This document shows, piece by piece, positions 19,824 through 26,599 of a stretch of DNA of 64,000 nt. The notes under the pieces are model-generated. The model was not told the DNA's origin. It ran no database searches and saw only the letters and a list, made by a program, of their open reading frames with translations. Numbering within the stretch: the first letter of the stretch is position 1; each line of letters begins with the position of its first letter. Source of the DNA: Prochlorococcus marinus str. MIT 9401 (GTDB lineage: Bacteria > Cyanobacteriota > Cyanobacteriia > PCC-6307 > Cyanobiaceae); contig NZ_JNAR01000017.1 in NCBI RefSeq assembly GCF_000760095.1, forward strand, positions 62,001 through 126,000. Reading direction: 5' to 3'. Position numbers and translations under genes: made by a program.

Positions 19824-19946
19824 TGTGATTATTCTGTGATTAATCCAAAGATCACATAAATTAATCCTAATTATTTCAATGATTTTTATTCAAAATTCTA
19901 AAAATGTGATTATTATTTGCCGGACTGTGACTATGGTGTGATTATT
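19824..19946. repeat. TGTGATTATT repeat cluster upstream of adhesin A
   Basis: Exact TGTGATTATT copies lie at 19824-19833, 19905-19914 and 19937-19946, with variants TGTGATTAAT at 19835 and TGTGACTATG at 19926. TGTGAT at 19835-19840 is mirrored by ATCACA at 19851-19856, forming a TGTGAT-N10-ATCACA inverted repeat. TTGCCGG and CTGGCAA arms flank the last two copies. These could be regulator sites or recombination repeats. Confidence 0.6.
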
Positions 19947-20085
19947 TTCTGGCAATTTGCTCAAGTGATATCAATGGATTACAGCAAGGTGAATATACTA
20001 TTTGCCCTAGGTGGAAATTAATAGCGAACATATTACTTAGCCCTAAATCCATTGTGGCAGATGCGATAACAAGGGTGCTATAAAA

Positions 20086-20099
20086 CAAGATACCACTAA
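20086..20099. repeat. CAAGATACCACTAA repeat, copy downstream of adhesin B
   Basis: CAAGATACCACTAA lies 29 bases beyond the stop of adhesin gene B. Two further copies of the core CAAGATACCAC lie upstream of the same gene, so the repeat brackets it in direct orientation. By base composition an 11-mer like this should be rare in a window of this size. Confidence 0.6.
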
Positions 20100-20128
20100 A
20101 CTACTATTAGCTTTTTTTATATCAATTA

Positions 20129-21349
20129 TTAAAAATTATTTTTTTCGAGTTCTTTATTCAGTGACTTGAAATTAATTTTATTCGATGCTAAATCTTTGGA
20201 TTGAATACTTCCAAGTGCGACTTTTTCTAATTTTTCTAATCTTGCTAAAAGTTGTTTATTTGTTTCTTCAAGAGTATTAATTTGTGTCTCGAATTCTTTT
20301 TTCTCTTTCATACTAATTAGTGTAGGTTTTACTGGTTTTCCCAATTTCCAAACAAATCCTGCTCTAGCAGAAAAAGTATCTTCAAAATCACCAGCATAAT
20401 CTTGTCCTGGCATAGTCGTTGATGCTGCATAATTAATTGAAAGTTTTTCATTAACTTTAGAAGCACAACCACCAGCAAAGGCAAAATCACCTCCATGGGT
20501 ACCTGTTCCAAAACCACAGGCGAGAGTAGTATCAGTTGGAACTGTTGGTAGTCCAGTTAAAGCAGCACTTAATGCTCCAACATTATTTATAGATTGTTCT
20601 ACATCTCTTCCGTTAATTAATAATTTAGTTCCGTTTGTGTAATCAATAGGAATCGGATTTCCTGCAGCATCTTTTGCGTAAACTTTTTGTCTACCACCCT
20701 CTTCTTTTGTTATCCATGAGTTCTCACCAATATGAAGTTCATCGCCTACATATTTCACAAGACTCTTACCAGTTGAACCTCCTTGACTAATTCCATCATT
20801 ATCTATTCTTAGTAATTCATCATCGCCATCTCCTCCTAAAGATACAAATTTTGTATCTGAAGTATCATCACAATCACTATCAGATGATTCACATTTTTTC
20901 TCGATAGTGTCATTTAGTTTCTGGATGACACCCATTAAATGTGGTTCTCCACCTTCAGGTAATCCTGTTATGGTTATGTACCCTTCAAATTCATTATTCT
21001 CGATATCATATTTTCTATATCTTCTTGGCAAACCACCACTTCTTTGGTTTTCTAAAAAATAAATTTTCCCTTCGCGCTCATCAACGGTAAATTGGCTTGC
21101 AGAAAAAGAGACAGTAGTATTATCTGGAAAAACATCTGATTGTAATCTTGTAACAGATCCATCTGAAGATAATTTATATAATCCAAGTGTATTATTGCTA
21201 CCATCTCTCGCAACTGTTGGATCTTCCGCAACGAAGAATCCCAAATCTGTTGTGTTAGTAGAAATCTCCCCGGAAAAGGATGCTAAAGGTGATAAAAGTA
21301 TGGTAGAAGTGAAAAGAGAACTAAAAAGTTTTTTTGTGATTTTTTTCAT
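20129..21349 (-). CDS. secreted YadA-like trimeric autotransporter adhesin (adhesin B)
   Basis: The 406-residue paralogue of adhesin A has a signal peptide (about 1-27), a longer head (28-203), and a shared stalk and anchor (about 205-340) nearly identical in protein to its neighbour. It ends in a post-barrel coiled coil (about 347-378) and a tail rich in Lys and Asn. The anchor reads NNVGALSAALTGLP ... ARAGFVWKLG and keeps both cysteines. The head contains a strand pattern (REGKIYFLEN ... YRKYDIENNEFEGYITI) that echoes the head of A, plus an acidic cysteine-containing stretch (CESSDSDCDD). The shared region differs from A mostly at synonymous positions, which argues for purifying selection rather than a recent copy. 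Confidence 0.72.
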   Translation of the reverse strand: MKKITKKLFSSLFTSTILLSPLASFSGEISTNTTDLGFFVAEDPTVARDGSNNTLGLYKLSSDGSVTRLQSDVFPDNTTVSFSASQFTVDEREGKIYFLENQRSGGLPRRYRKYDIENNEFEGYITITGLPEGGEPHLMGVIQKLNDTIEKKCESSDSDCDDTSDTKFVSLGGDGDDELLRIDNDGISQGGSTGKSLVKYVGDELHIGENSWITKEEGGRQKVYAKDAAGNPIPIDYTNGTKLLINGRDVEQSINNVGALSAALTGLPTVPTDTTLACGFGTGTHGGDFAFAGGCASKVNEKLSINYAASTTMPGQDYAGDFEDTFSARAGFVWKLGKPVKPTLISMKEKKEFETQINTLEETNKQLLARLEKLEKVALGSIQSKDLASNKINFKSLNKELEKNNF

Positions 21350-21487
21350 ACCATTGAATAATTAAATAAGACTTATCATACAACAAATAGGTATTATTAC
21401 GCAGTCACAAAAAATACTATTAATTAAAGGGGATTGTATTAGGTTAATTTCTATAATAATAATATTGATCTATACATTTATGTGCCA

Positions 21488-21562
21488 CCAAGATACCACC
21501 GTTCAATTTATCAATGGAGTATCAAAGATTAAAATATACTAATATCACCAAGATACCACTAA
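21488..21562. repeat. CCAAGATACCAC repeat pair upstream of adhesin B
   Basis: CCAAGATACCACC at 21488-21500 and CACCAAGATACCACTAA at 21546-21562 are direct copies about 60 bases apart. Between them lies a TATCAATGGAGTATCAAAG block with AATATACTA, similar to one at 19969-20004. The 279-base gap from 21350 to 21628 shows no convincing gene and must also hold the promoter of adhesin B. Confidence 0.6.
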
Positions 21563-21628
21563 TTTTGAGAGTCTAAGCTTTGTTAAAGCAATGTTTTTAG
21601 AGGCATGCGGAAATAAATAAAGAATTTA

Positions 21629-21871
21629 CTAATTAAGTTTGATTAGCTCTATTGGAAGGTAGTCATTTATAAAAAGAAATAGTATTGTTAAAGTTCCAAT
21701 TACGGAGCCTATAAAACCTCCAAAAAAATTAACTAATAATCCAGATTTTTTAATTGTTGTTTCTTCGTTTTTTTCTTCTTCAAAATCAGGAGAATCAACT
21801 ACTTTTAAGCGCTGATTGGTTGTTGGTTGTTTAAGTTGTTGGTGTCGGATGAGGGCTTCGAAATCAGGCAT
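21629..21871 (-). CDS. small membrane protein overlapping the ParA-like gene
   Basis: The 80-residue protein has a basic, polar N-terminal half (MPDFEALIRHQQLKQP) and one strong membrane segment near the C-terminus (LVNFFGGFIGSVIGTLTILFLF). I chose the ATG at 21871; the frame is open upstream to a TTG at 21895. It overlaps the end of the ParA-like gene by 67 bases in another frame, which suggests translational coupling and a functional partnership. No family is recognised. Confidence 0.62.
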   Translation of the reverse strand: MPDFEALIRHQQLKQPTTNQRLKVVDSPDFEEEKNEETTIKKSGLLVNFFGGFIGSVIGTLTILFLFINDYLPIELIKLN

Positions 21872-22476
21872 GGAATTTGTGAGGCAATTGAACAATAAGC
21901 AGACCAGCCCGTCATTCGACGAGGATCTGATCTACCTAAATCGTCTACAGCTTCAAATACAGCATTTCCCGAGGCTTCTGCTTTGTCAAATGCTGAAAGT
22001 AAGGGTATAAATGTATCAAAAACATATAAACCAAAATTTTCTAGAGCTGCTTTTGCTTGTTGCGCTGCTTTTTGTTGTCTAAAATCAACTTTTACTATTA
22101 CTACTGCATGGTTAACTTTTAAGTTACTTAATAAATTAGCTAGTTCAACAGTTAATTCCACTGATCTTGCTTTTGCAGTTGTGGGTAAGATAACTAAGTC
22201 TGAACCATACGCTAAGTGTTTGAGTTCTTCTTGATCACTGCTAGCCTGACCATCGGTTATTACAATTTCTGATGATCTTGATGCTTTTGCAGCTGAACTG
22301 ACGGGGAAAACTGGAAATGGAAGATTGCCTCGTGATGCATATGCTAATGCAGATCTATTCTTGTCAGCGTCGACTATGCAAACTTTTTTTCTTTCAGAAT
22401 GCCAAACACTAGCTAGGTGAATACTTGTGCAGGTCTTTGCCACCCCTCCTTTTTGTCCGCAAACGGTAATAAACAA
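21805..22476 (-). CDS. ParA/MinD-like P-loop ATPase
   Basis: The 223-residue protein starts at once with the deviant Walker A motif KGGVAKT, whose signature lysine marks the ParA/MinD/Soj group. VDADKNRSAL and a later ITDGQASSDQ replace the usual Walker B region, and LPTTAKARSVELTVEL matches the ParA core. These ATPases position DNA or protein cargo by dimerising on the nucleoid or membrane. No ParB or parS-like gene is adjacent; the only partner is an overlapping small membrane protein. It is not McdA-like, since the signature lysine is kept. It marks the return to backbone genes after the adhesin insertion. Confidence 0.82.
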   Translation of the reverse strand: MFITVCGQKGGVAKTCTSIHLASVWHSERKKVCIVDADKNRSALAYASRGNLPFPVFPVSSAAKASRSSEIVITDGQASSDQEELKHLAYGSDLVILPTTAKARSVELTVELANLLSNLKVNHAVVIVKVDFRQQKAAQQAKAALENFGLYVFDTFIPLLSAFDKAEASGNAVFEAVDDLGRSDPRRMTGWSAYCSIASQIPCLISKPSSDTNNLNNQQPISA

Positions 22477-22626
22477 TTTTTTATTTTTATTTCTCTTACT
22501 TTGAAGAATAATTTCTTAATGTCAAGAGAAATTGATTTTTAATGCTTTAAAACTTATTTTTTGAAATATTTTAAAGAAGTTAATGTTTTTAGATAACCTT
22601 ATAAAGTTCTTTATTTAAATTGGCTA

Positions 22627-23589
22627 ATGAAGAAAAGAATTGGATTAGGTACGTGGTCTTGGGGGAATAAGCTTTTTTGGAATTACCAATCTACAAATGA
22701 CGATGATTTACTTGAGACATATAATGAAGCGTTACGAAGAGGTTTCGATTTAATTGATACTGCGGATTCTTACGGAACTGGGAATCTTCAGGGTAGAAGT
22801 GAATTGTTGATAGGCAAATTTTTACTAAATACGCCTTCAGCAAAGAAAAAAAGAATTCAAGTAGCAACCAAACTTGCACCTTATCCATGGAGAATAGGTA
22901 ACAGAGGTTTTAATAAACCTTTTTTGAAAAGTTTAGAAAGACTTAATAACAAATTAGATATAGTGCAATTACATTGGTCAACTGCAAAATACAATCCTTG
23001 GCAGGAATTTGGGCTGTTGAATAATCTTTGCGATTTAAAAGATGAAGGCTTTGATTTTCAAATAGGCTTATCAAATATAGGTCCTAAAAGATTAATGAAA
23101 TTAATTAATTTCTTGGCAAAAAGAAATCAGAGCCTAAGGAGTGTCCAGATACAGTTTTCTTTGCTTGCTCCCGATTTAGGAAAACAATATCAAGTAAAAA
23201 AAATTTGCGAAGAAAATAATATTGATTTCTTTGCTTATAGTCCTTTGTCCTTTGGAATACTCTGTATTGATCCAGATAAAAAAGAAAATAAAGAAAAAAG
23301 TTTTATTCGTAATGTATTATTTGAAAACTATAAAAAACCAACATATGAATTGCGGAGATGTTTAAAAAGAATTGCAAATAAAAGATCAGTTTCCCAAGCG
23401 CAAGTAGCAATTAATTGGTGTTGTTATCAAGGCGCTATTCCACTCGTTGGAATGCGAACAAAATCTCAAGTTATAGATGTATCCAATGTATTCAAGTGGA
23501 ATTTAAATAAAAGTGAATTTAATGAACTTCAGGAATTTTCAAAAAAATGTTTAAAAAAAATGCCTAAAAATCCTTTTTCAAGTATTTAA
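22627..23589 (+). CDS. aldo/keto reductase family protein
   Basis: The NADPH-dependent TIM-barrel oxidoreductase has 320 residues. The N-terminal GTWSWGNKLFW, the catalytic Asp and Tyr in DLIDTADSYG (about residues 40-49), KLAPYPWR with the active lysine, and DIVQLHW are all in order. The C-terminal AIPLVGMRTKSQV binds the cofactor phosphate. Substrates of this cyanobacterial group are not defined. It stands alone on the plus strand with a 150-base promoter region shared with the divergent ParA gene. Confidence 0.9.
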   Translation: MKKRIGLGTWSWGNKLFWNYQSTNDDDLLETYNEALRRGFDLIDTADSYGTGNLQGRSELLIGKFLLNTPSAKKKRIQVATKLAPYPWRIGNRGFNKPFLKSLERLNNKLDIVQLHWSTAKYNPWQEFGLLNNLCDLKDEGFDFQIGLSNIGPKRLMKLINFLAKRNQSLRSVQIQFSLLAPDLGKQYQVKKICEENNIDFFAYSPLSFGILCIDPDKKENKEKSFIRNVLFENYKKPTYELRRCLKRIANKRSVSQAQVAINWCCYQGAIPLVGMRTKSQVIDVSNVFKWNLNKSEFNELQEFSKKCLKKMPKNPFSSI

Positions 23590-23597
23590 TAAAATTT

Positions 23598-23735
23598 TTA
23601 GCTAGATATCTTTTTATTTTTTTTCATTTGAAAACTATTATTCCATAGTTCAGTGGGAAATTTTTTGCCAGTGAATCTAATAACTTTAGGTTTCAGATTT
23701 ATTATCAATTCATCTAGGTTTTTATTTGGTTCCAT
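23598..23735 (-). CDS. small hypothetical protein (45 aa)
   Basis: An ATG frame of 45 residues reads MEPNKNLDELIINLKPKVIR, continues FTGKKFPTELWNNSF and ends in a lysine-rich tail. The mixed, non-repetitive composition and the conserved-looking FTGKKFPTELW stretch suggest a real gene. It is convergent with the aldo/keto reductase with 8 bases between them. No function is recognised. Confidence 0.5.
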   Translation of the reverse strand: MEPNKNLDELIINLKPKVIRFTGKKFPTELWNNSFQMKKNKKISS

Positions 23736-23803
23736 TTTGCAGGTTTTGGGTTTCTAATAAGATAAATTAATTCACAATCAATCTTCTCAGTATTTATACT
23801 CAT
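23714..23803 (-). CDS. possible 29-aa peptide overlapping the 45-aa frame
   Basis: A 29-codon ATG frame (MSINTEKIDCELIYLIRN, then PKPAKWNQIKT) overlaps the start of the 45-residue gene by 22 bases in a shifted frame. It could be an upstream coupled peptide or the N-terminal half of a protein broken by a frameshift. It could equally be chance; the evidence is weak. Confidence 0.25.
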   Translation of the reverse strand: MSINTEKIDCELIYLIRNPKPAKWNQIKT

Positions 23804-23888
23804 AAAATTAAAAAATTTTTTTTTAATACAAGCAACTGCAGCAATGTTTACACATCAATAAATTATCTACTACAACTTTTTATTTATT

Positions 23889-23915
23889 TAAAAAAGTGGA
23901 GTCCTTCCAGACTCC
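23889..23915 (-). terminator. intrinsic terminator of ssrA
   Basis: On the minus strand GGAGTC-TGGAAG-GACTCC forms a 6-bp stem-loop followed after a short gap by a run of six T. It marks the 3' end of the tmRNA precursor. Confidence 0.75.
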
Positions 23916-24170
23916 GAGCATCATTTGGTTGATAAGGCTGATATGACCCCATCTCCTTAAGGATCAAGCAGCAACTGGTGCTGTTTGACGGGAGAAACTA
24001 ACGATTTTGTTAGCATTTGTGTTTTTGCTCTAACCGAGCCGGCTTCAGTCACCTTCCTTATGCCCCGTCGAAACCATTACAACCCCAAATAGTGGAGTTG
24101 AGCGGAATCGAACCGCTGTCCGAAACATCGGTTGAGATCACCTAGTCCAATTGGACATTTATATTCTGAC
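23898..24170 (-). ncRNA. ssrA: transfer-messenger RNA (permuted, two-piece)
   Basis: tmRNA rescues stalled ribosomes and adds a degradation tag. On the minus strand the acceptor piece comes first. Its T-arm is GCGGTTCGATTCCGC, and its 3' acceptor strand CAACTCC pairs with the GGGGTTG that opens the coding piece at 24086. Only six bases separate the two, which is the circular permutation known from cyanobacteria. The tag frame (24014-23964) encodes ANKIVSFSRQTAPVAA and stops at TGA. AACCG in the acceptor piece can pair with CGGTT in the coding piece, as expected for helix P2. CCA is not encoded. The 5' limit near 24170 is approximate. Confidence 0.95.
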
Positions 24171-24214
24171 AGGCAAAATGAGTATTGAATAGTTTTTTTA
24201 AGTTTTTATCGTAT

Positions 24215-25339
24215 ATGAATGTAGTGGCATCAACTCCAGAGGGACTAGAGAAATATTTAGCTAAAGAAATTTCAAATTTAGGTGGCTTTAATATTAATAC
24301 TTATAAAAGATTCATTAATTTTGAATGTGATTTTGAAACTTTTTATAGAGTTCATTTTTATTCCAGATTAGCTTTTCGTTTTTATAGAGAAATTTCCAGT
24401 TTTAATTGCTATGACAAGCAATCTTTATATGAAGGGGTTAGGGATTCATTTGATTGGTTAAATTGGTTGCACTATGAAAAAACGTTTAATGTTCAAGTCA
24501 CTGGCAGAACATCTTCCTTAAGTCATTCACATTTTACTGCTCTTGAAGTTAAAAATTCTATAACTGATTTGCAAAAGGATGTTTGGAATAAAAGATCAAA
24601 TATTTCTTTAGAAAATCCTGATTTTATCATTCATCTTCATTTAAATAATAATAAAGCAATTATTAGTCTTCAAAGCAGTGTGGAAAGCTTACATAAAAGA
24701 GGCTATAGACCAGCAGTTGGAAATGCCCCATTAAAAGAAAATTTAGCTTCTGGATTGATAAATATGACTCAATGGAATGGCAAAGTCCCTTTAATTGATT
24801 TTATGTGTGGCTCAGGAACTTTTTTAATTGAGGCAGTTAACCAATTTCTTGAAGTTCCCATAAATATTGAACAAGAATATCTTTTTGAGAATTGGTTGGA
24901 CTTTAAGAGGGATATTTATCTTAATGAAAAAAATAAGGCAAAAAGTAAAATTATAAATTATGAAAAATTACCAAAAATAATAGGGTGTGAAATTAATAAA
25001 AAGGTTTTTGAACAGGCAGAAGTAAATATATCATTGGCTGGACTCGAAAATTATATTGAACTTATAAATAATGATTTTTTAGAACTCAATTTAAAATGTA
25101 TACCTGGGATCATTTTGTGTAATCCTCCATACGGCAAAAAATTGGGAGATGAAAATGAATTGATTTGTTTGTATGAACAAATGGGAGTCTTCCTAAAGAA
25201 TAATTTTTCAGGTTGGGAATTTTGGCTGCTAAGTGGAAATCCAAAACTAACAAAATATTTGAAAATGAAATCTTCATTGAAAATTCCCGTTAGCAATGGG
25301 GGAATAGATTGTAGATGGATAAAGTATTTAATAAGGTAA
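24215..25339 (+). CDS. THUMP-domain class I SAM-dependent RNA methyltransferase (RlmL/UPF0020 family)
   Basis: The protein (374 aa from ATG 24215) has an N-terminal ferredoxin-like/THUMP region (VVASTPEGLEKYLAKEI onward, about 1-160) and a Rossmann methyltransferase domain. LIDFMCGSGTFLIEA is the SAM-binding motif I, and IILCNPPYGKKLG is the NPPY catalytic motif of N-methylating enzymes. By family it should methylate a guanine in 23S rRNA or tRNA. The frame is open back to a TTG at 24185, but that would abut the tmRNA and add non-conserved residues. It is divergent from ssrA. Confidence 0.9.
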   Translation: MNVVASTPEGLEKYLAKEISNLGGFNINTYKRFINFECDFETFYRVHFYSRLAFRFYREISSFNCYDKQSLYEGVRDSFDWLNWLHYEKTFNVQVTGRTSSLSHSHFTALEVKNSITDLQKDVWNKRSNISLENPDFIIHLHLNNNKAIISLQSSVESLHKRGYRPAVGNAPLKENLASGLINMTQWNGKVPLIDFMCGSGTFLIEAVNQFLEVPINIEQEYLFENWLDFKRDIYLNEKNKAKSKIINYEKLPKIIGCEINKKVFEQAEVNISLAGLENYIELINNDFLELNLKCIPGIILCNPPYGKKLGDENELICLYEQMGVFLKNNFSGWEFWLLSGNPKLTKYLKMKSSLKIPVSNGGIDCRWIKYLIR

Positions 25340-25340
25340 C

Positions 25341-25727
25341 TTATTTTTTGCCTAAAACGGCTTTTGTTGTTTTGCCTAAACCCTCTAAAGTTTGTGGAAG
25401 ATAAGGTCCTTTGGCTAATTTTCCTCCAAGCTTCAAACTTAAGCCTGCAAGAAATAAATCGATAAATATTATGAGTAATAAATTATATTCAATATTCCAG
25501 CTATAATATTTCGATAGAAAAAGATAAAAAATAATATGTAAGCAGATTAGTACTAATAATAATAATGTGCTGCCAATTGCCAAAAATATTCCACCACTTA
25601 TTAATCTTCTTTTTTCTCTATCTACTTCTTGAAGAGCTATTCTTACATGCAAATCCATCACTGAACTTGCGATCGCTGAAATTCTGGAGGCGGTATTTGA
25701 AAAGCTTTTATTTTTTGGTTTTTCCAT
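25341..25727 (-). CDS. holin-like (Phage_holin_3_6 type) membrane protein
   Basis: The protein of about 128 residues starts MEKPKNKSFSNTASRISAIA at ATG 25727. An amphipathic helix (VMDLHVRIALQEVDREKRR) is followed by two membrane helices (about 50-72 and 80-102) and a tail, LKLGGKLAKGPYLPQTLEGL. This layout fits the Phage_holin_3_6/YqjE group, cell-envelope proteins of bacteria rather than phage lysis genes. Its start abuts the stop of the DUF883-like gene upstream, as in the yqjD-yqjE operons of other bacteria. The family assignment is by architecture. Confidence 0.7.
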   Translation of the reverse strand: MEKPKNKSFSNTASRISAIASSVMDLHVRIALQEVDREKRRLISGGIFLAIGSTLLLLVLICLHIIFYLFLSKYYSWNIEYNLLLIIFIDLFLAGLSLKLGGKLAKGPYLPQTLEGLGKTTKAVLGKK

Positions 25728-25728
25728 A

Positions 25729-26190
25729 TTATTTTCTTCCACTGTTAAGGATACTTCCAATAAGTAAACCAATACCAGCTGCAATAGCAATAGATAATAG
25801 TGGTTTTTTTCTTATTGGATTTTCTATTTTTGGTCTAAGTGTATTGTTAAGTTCTTCTAATAATTCTTCTAATTGACTTTCGATAGGTTCAATTTTTTCT
25901 GATATTTCCCATTTGTTTTCTTTTATTGAATCAATGATTTCAAATAGTTGGCTTTTTATTCCAATTACTGGGGTTCCACTATGGCTAGCTATTACTTCAA
26001 CTAAATCATCAATACTCCCTTTTGTCGCTTCAAGGGTTTGTTGTGCAATGTTAGGCCATTTTTCTTTTATTAAAGGTATTAAACTGTCAATTTTTTCAAG
26101 TAACCATTTTTCTGAAATAACTTCTTTTTCAGGAAGATCAGAGTTATTTTCTTTGTCTTCTATTTCTTTGGGAGGATGGTAAGTCTCCAT
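25729..26190 (-). CDS. DUF883/YqjD-like membrane-anchored protein
   Basis: The 153-residue protein has a long charged helical region (about 25-125). It ends in the arrangement typical of the ElaB/YqjD group: a basic RKKP, a glycine-rich membrane helix (LLSIAIAAGIGLLIGSIL) and a final basic pair. YqjD of E. coli associates with ribosomes and the inner membrane. Here the soluble part is longer and more acidic than usual. It is the first gene of a two-gene unit with the holin-like gene. Confidence 0.65.
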   Translation of the reverse strand: METYHPPKEIEDKENNSDLPEKEVISEKWLLEKIDSLIPLIKEKWPNIAQQTLEATKGSIDDLVEVIASHSGTPVIGIKSQLFEIIDSIKENKWEISEKIEPIESQLEELLEELNNTLRPKIENPIRKKPLLSIAIAAGIGLLIGSILNSGRK

Positions 26191-26378
26191 TATTCGAACT
26201 TATTTATTTTAAGATTAGACCCTATTTTCTTAATTTGGAACCCTTATCTAAAGAATTGTTCGATTTATATAGAATAAAAACATATAAAAGTTTATTTACA
26301 TTTTATTTATCTACTCTATTCTGCAAGAAGGTTTTGTTAAGCTATTACTGAATTTATTAAATAAGTTTAAATTTCATC

Positions 26379-26516
26379 ATGGATATTACATTTGCATCAT
26401 TAATTTTTGCATCTCGCACAATCCCTACAGATTTTGGATTAGTAGCTGCAGCTATTGCTGGAGCTGGAAGTTTGCTCTTCATTGCTTTAAGATTTGTTCC
26501 TGATGCAAGTAATTAA
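26379..26516 (+). CDS. small membrane protein (45 aa)
   Basis: An ATG frame encodes 45 residues with a single hydrophobic helix (FGLVAAAIAGAGSLLFIALRFV) after a short polar stretch. It is preceded by a 188-base gap with no other gene. The composition is clearly coding-like for a membrane miniprotein and resembles small photosystem subunits in size. I cannot match it to a known Psb or Psa subunit. Confidence 0.6.
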   Translation: MDITFASLIFASRTIPTDFGLVAAAIAGAGSLLFIALRFVPDASN

Positions 26517-26599
26517 ATAAAAGGGACCATCTTTAATAAAATATATCTTTAGCTCAAATTCGTTTTGAAAATAAATTCGATTTATTTATCAATTAGATT

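Larger units (their letters stand above)
19697..20128. other. 432-base non-coding spacer between the two adhesin genes
   Basis: I see no convincing gene here; the plus-strand frame near 19653-19859 is low-complexity, phenylalanine-rich and overlaps the signal peptide of adhesin A. The stretch next to gene A is T-rich and probably holds its promoter. It then carries the TGTGATTATT repeats and a block ATCAATGGATTACAGCAAGG with AATATACTA (19969-20004) that resembles one at 21508-21541. Two partly matching segments ending in GCCCTA follow, and a CAAGATACCACTAA copy lies just before the end of gene B. A spacer this long is unusual in such a compact genome. Confidence 0.6.

Noticed and set aside
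19653-19859. Plus-strand 68-codon frame upstream of adhesin A
   Set aside because: It is phenylalanine-rich translation of T-tracts, typical of AT-rich non-coding DNA.
18641-21562. CRISPR array reading of the short repeats around the adhesins
   Set aside because: Repeats are 10-14 bases, irregularly spaced, and separated by genes; there are no regular spacers and no cas genes.
25341-25727. Prophage remnant suggested by the holin-like gene
   Set aside because: No other phage genes are near, and the pairing with a DUF883-like gene is a normal bacterial arrangement.
25565-26182. Plus-strand frames opposite the DUF883-like and holin-like genes
   Set aside because: The minus-strand genes show family architecture and tight coupling; the plus frames are shadow translations.
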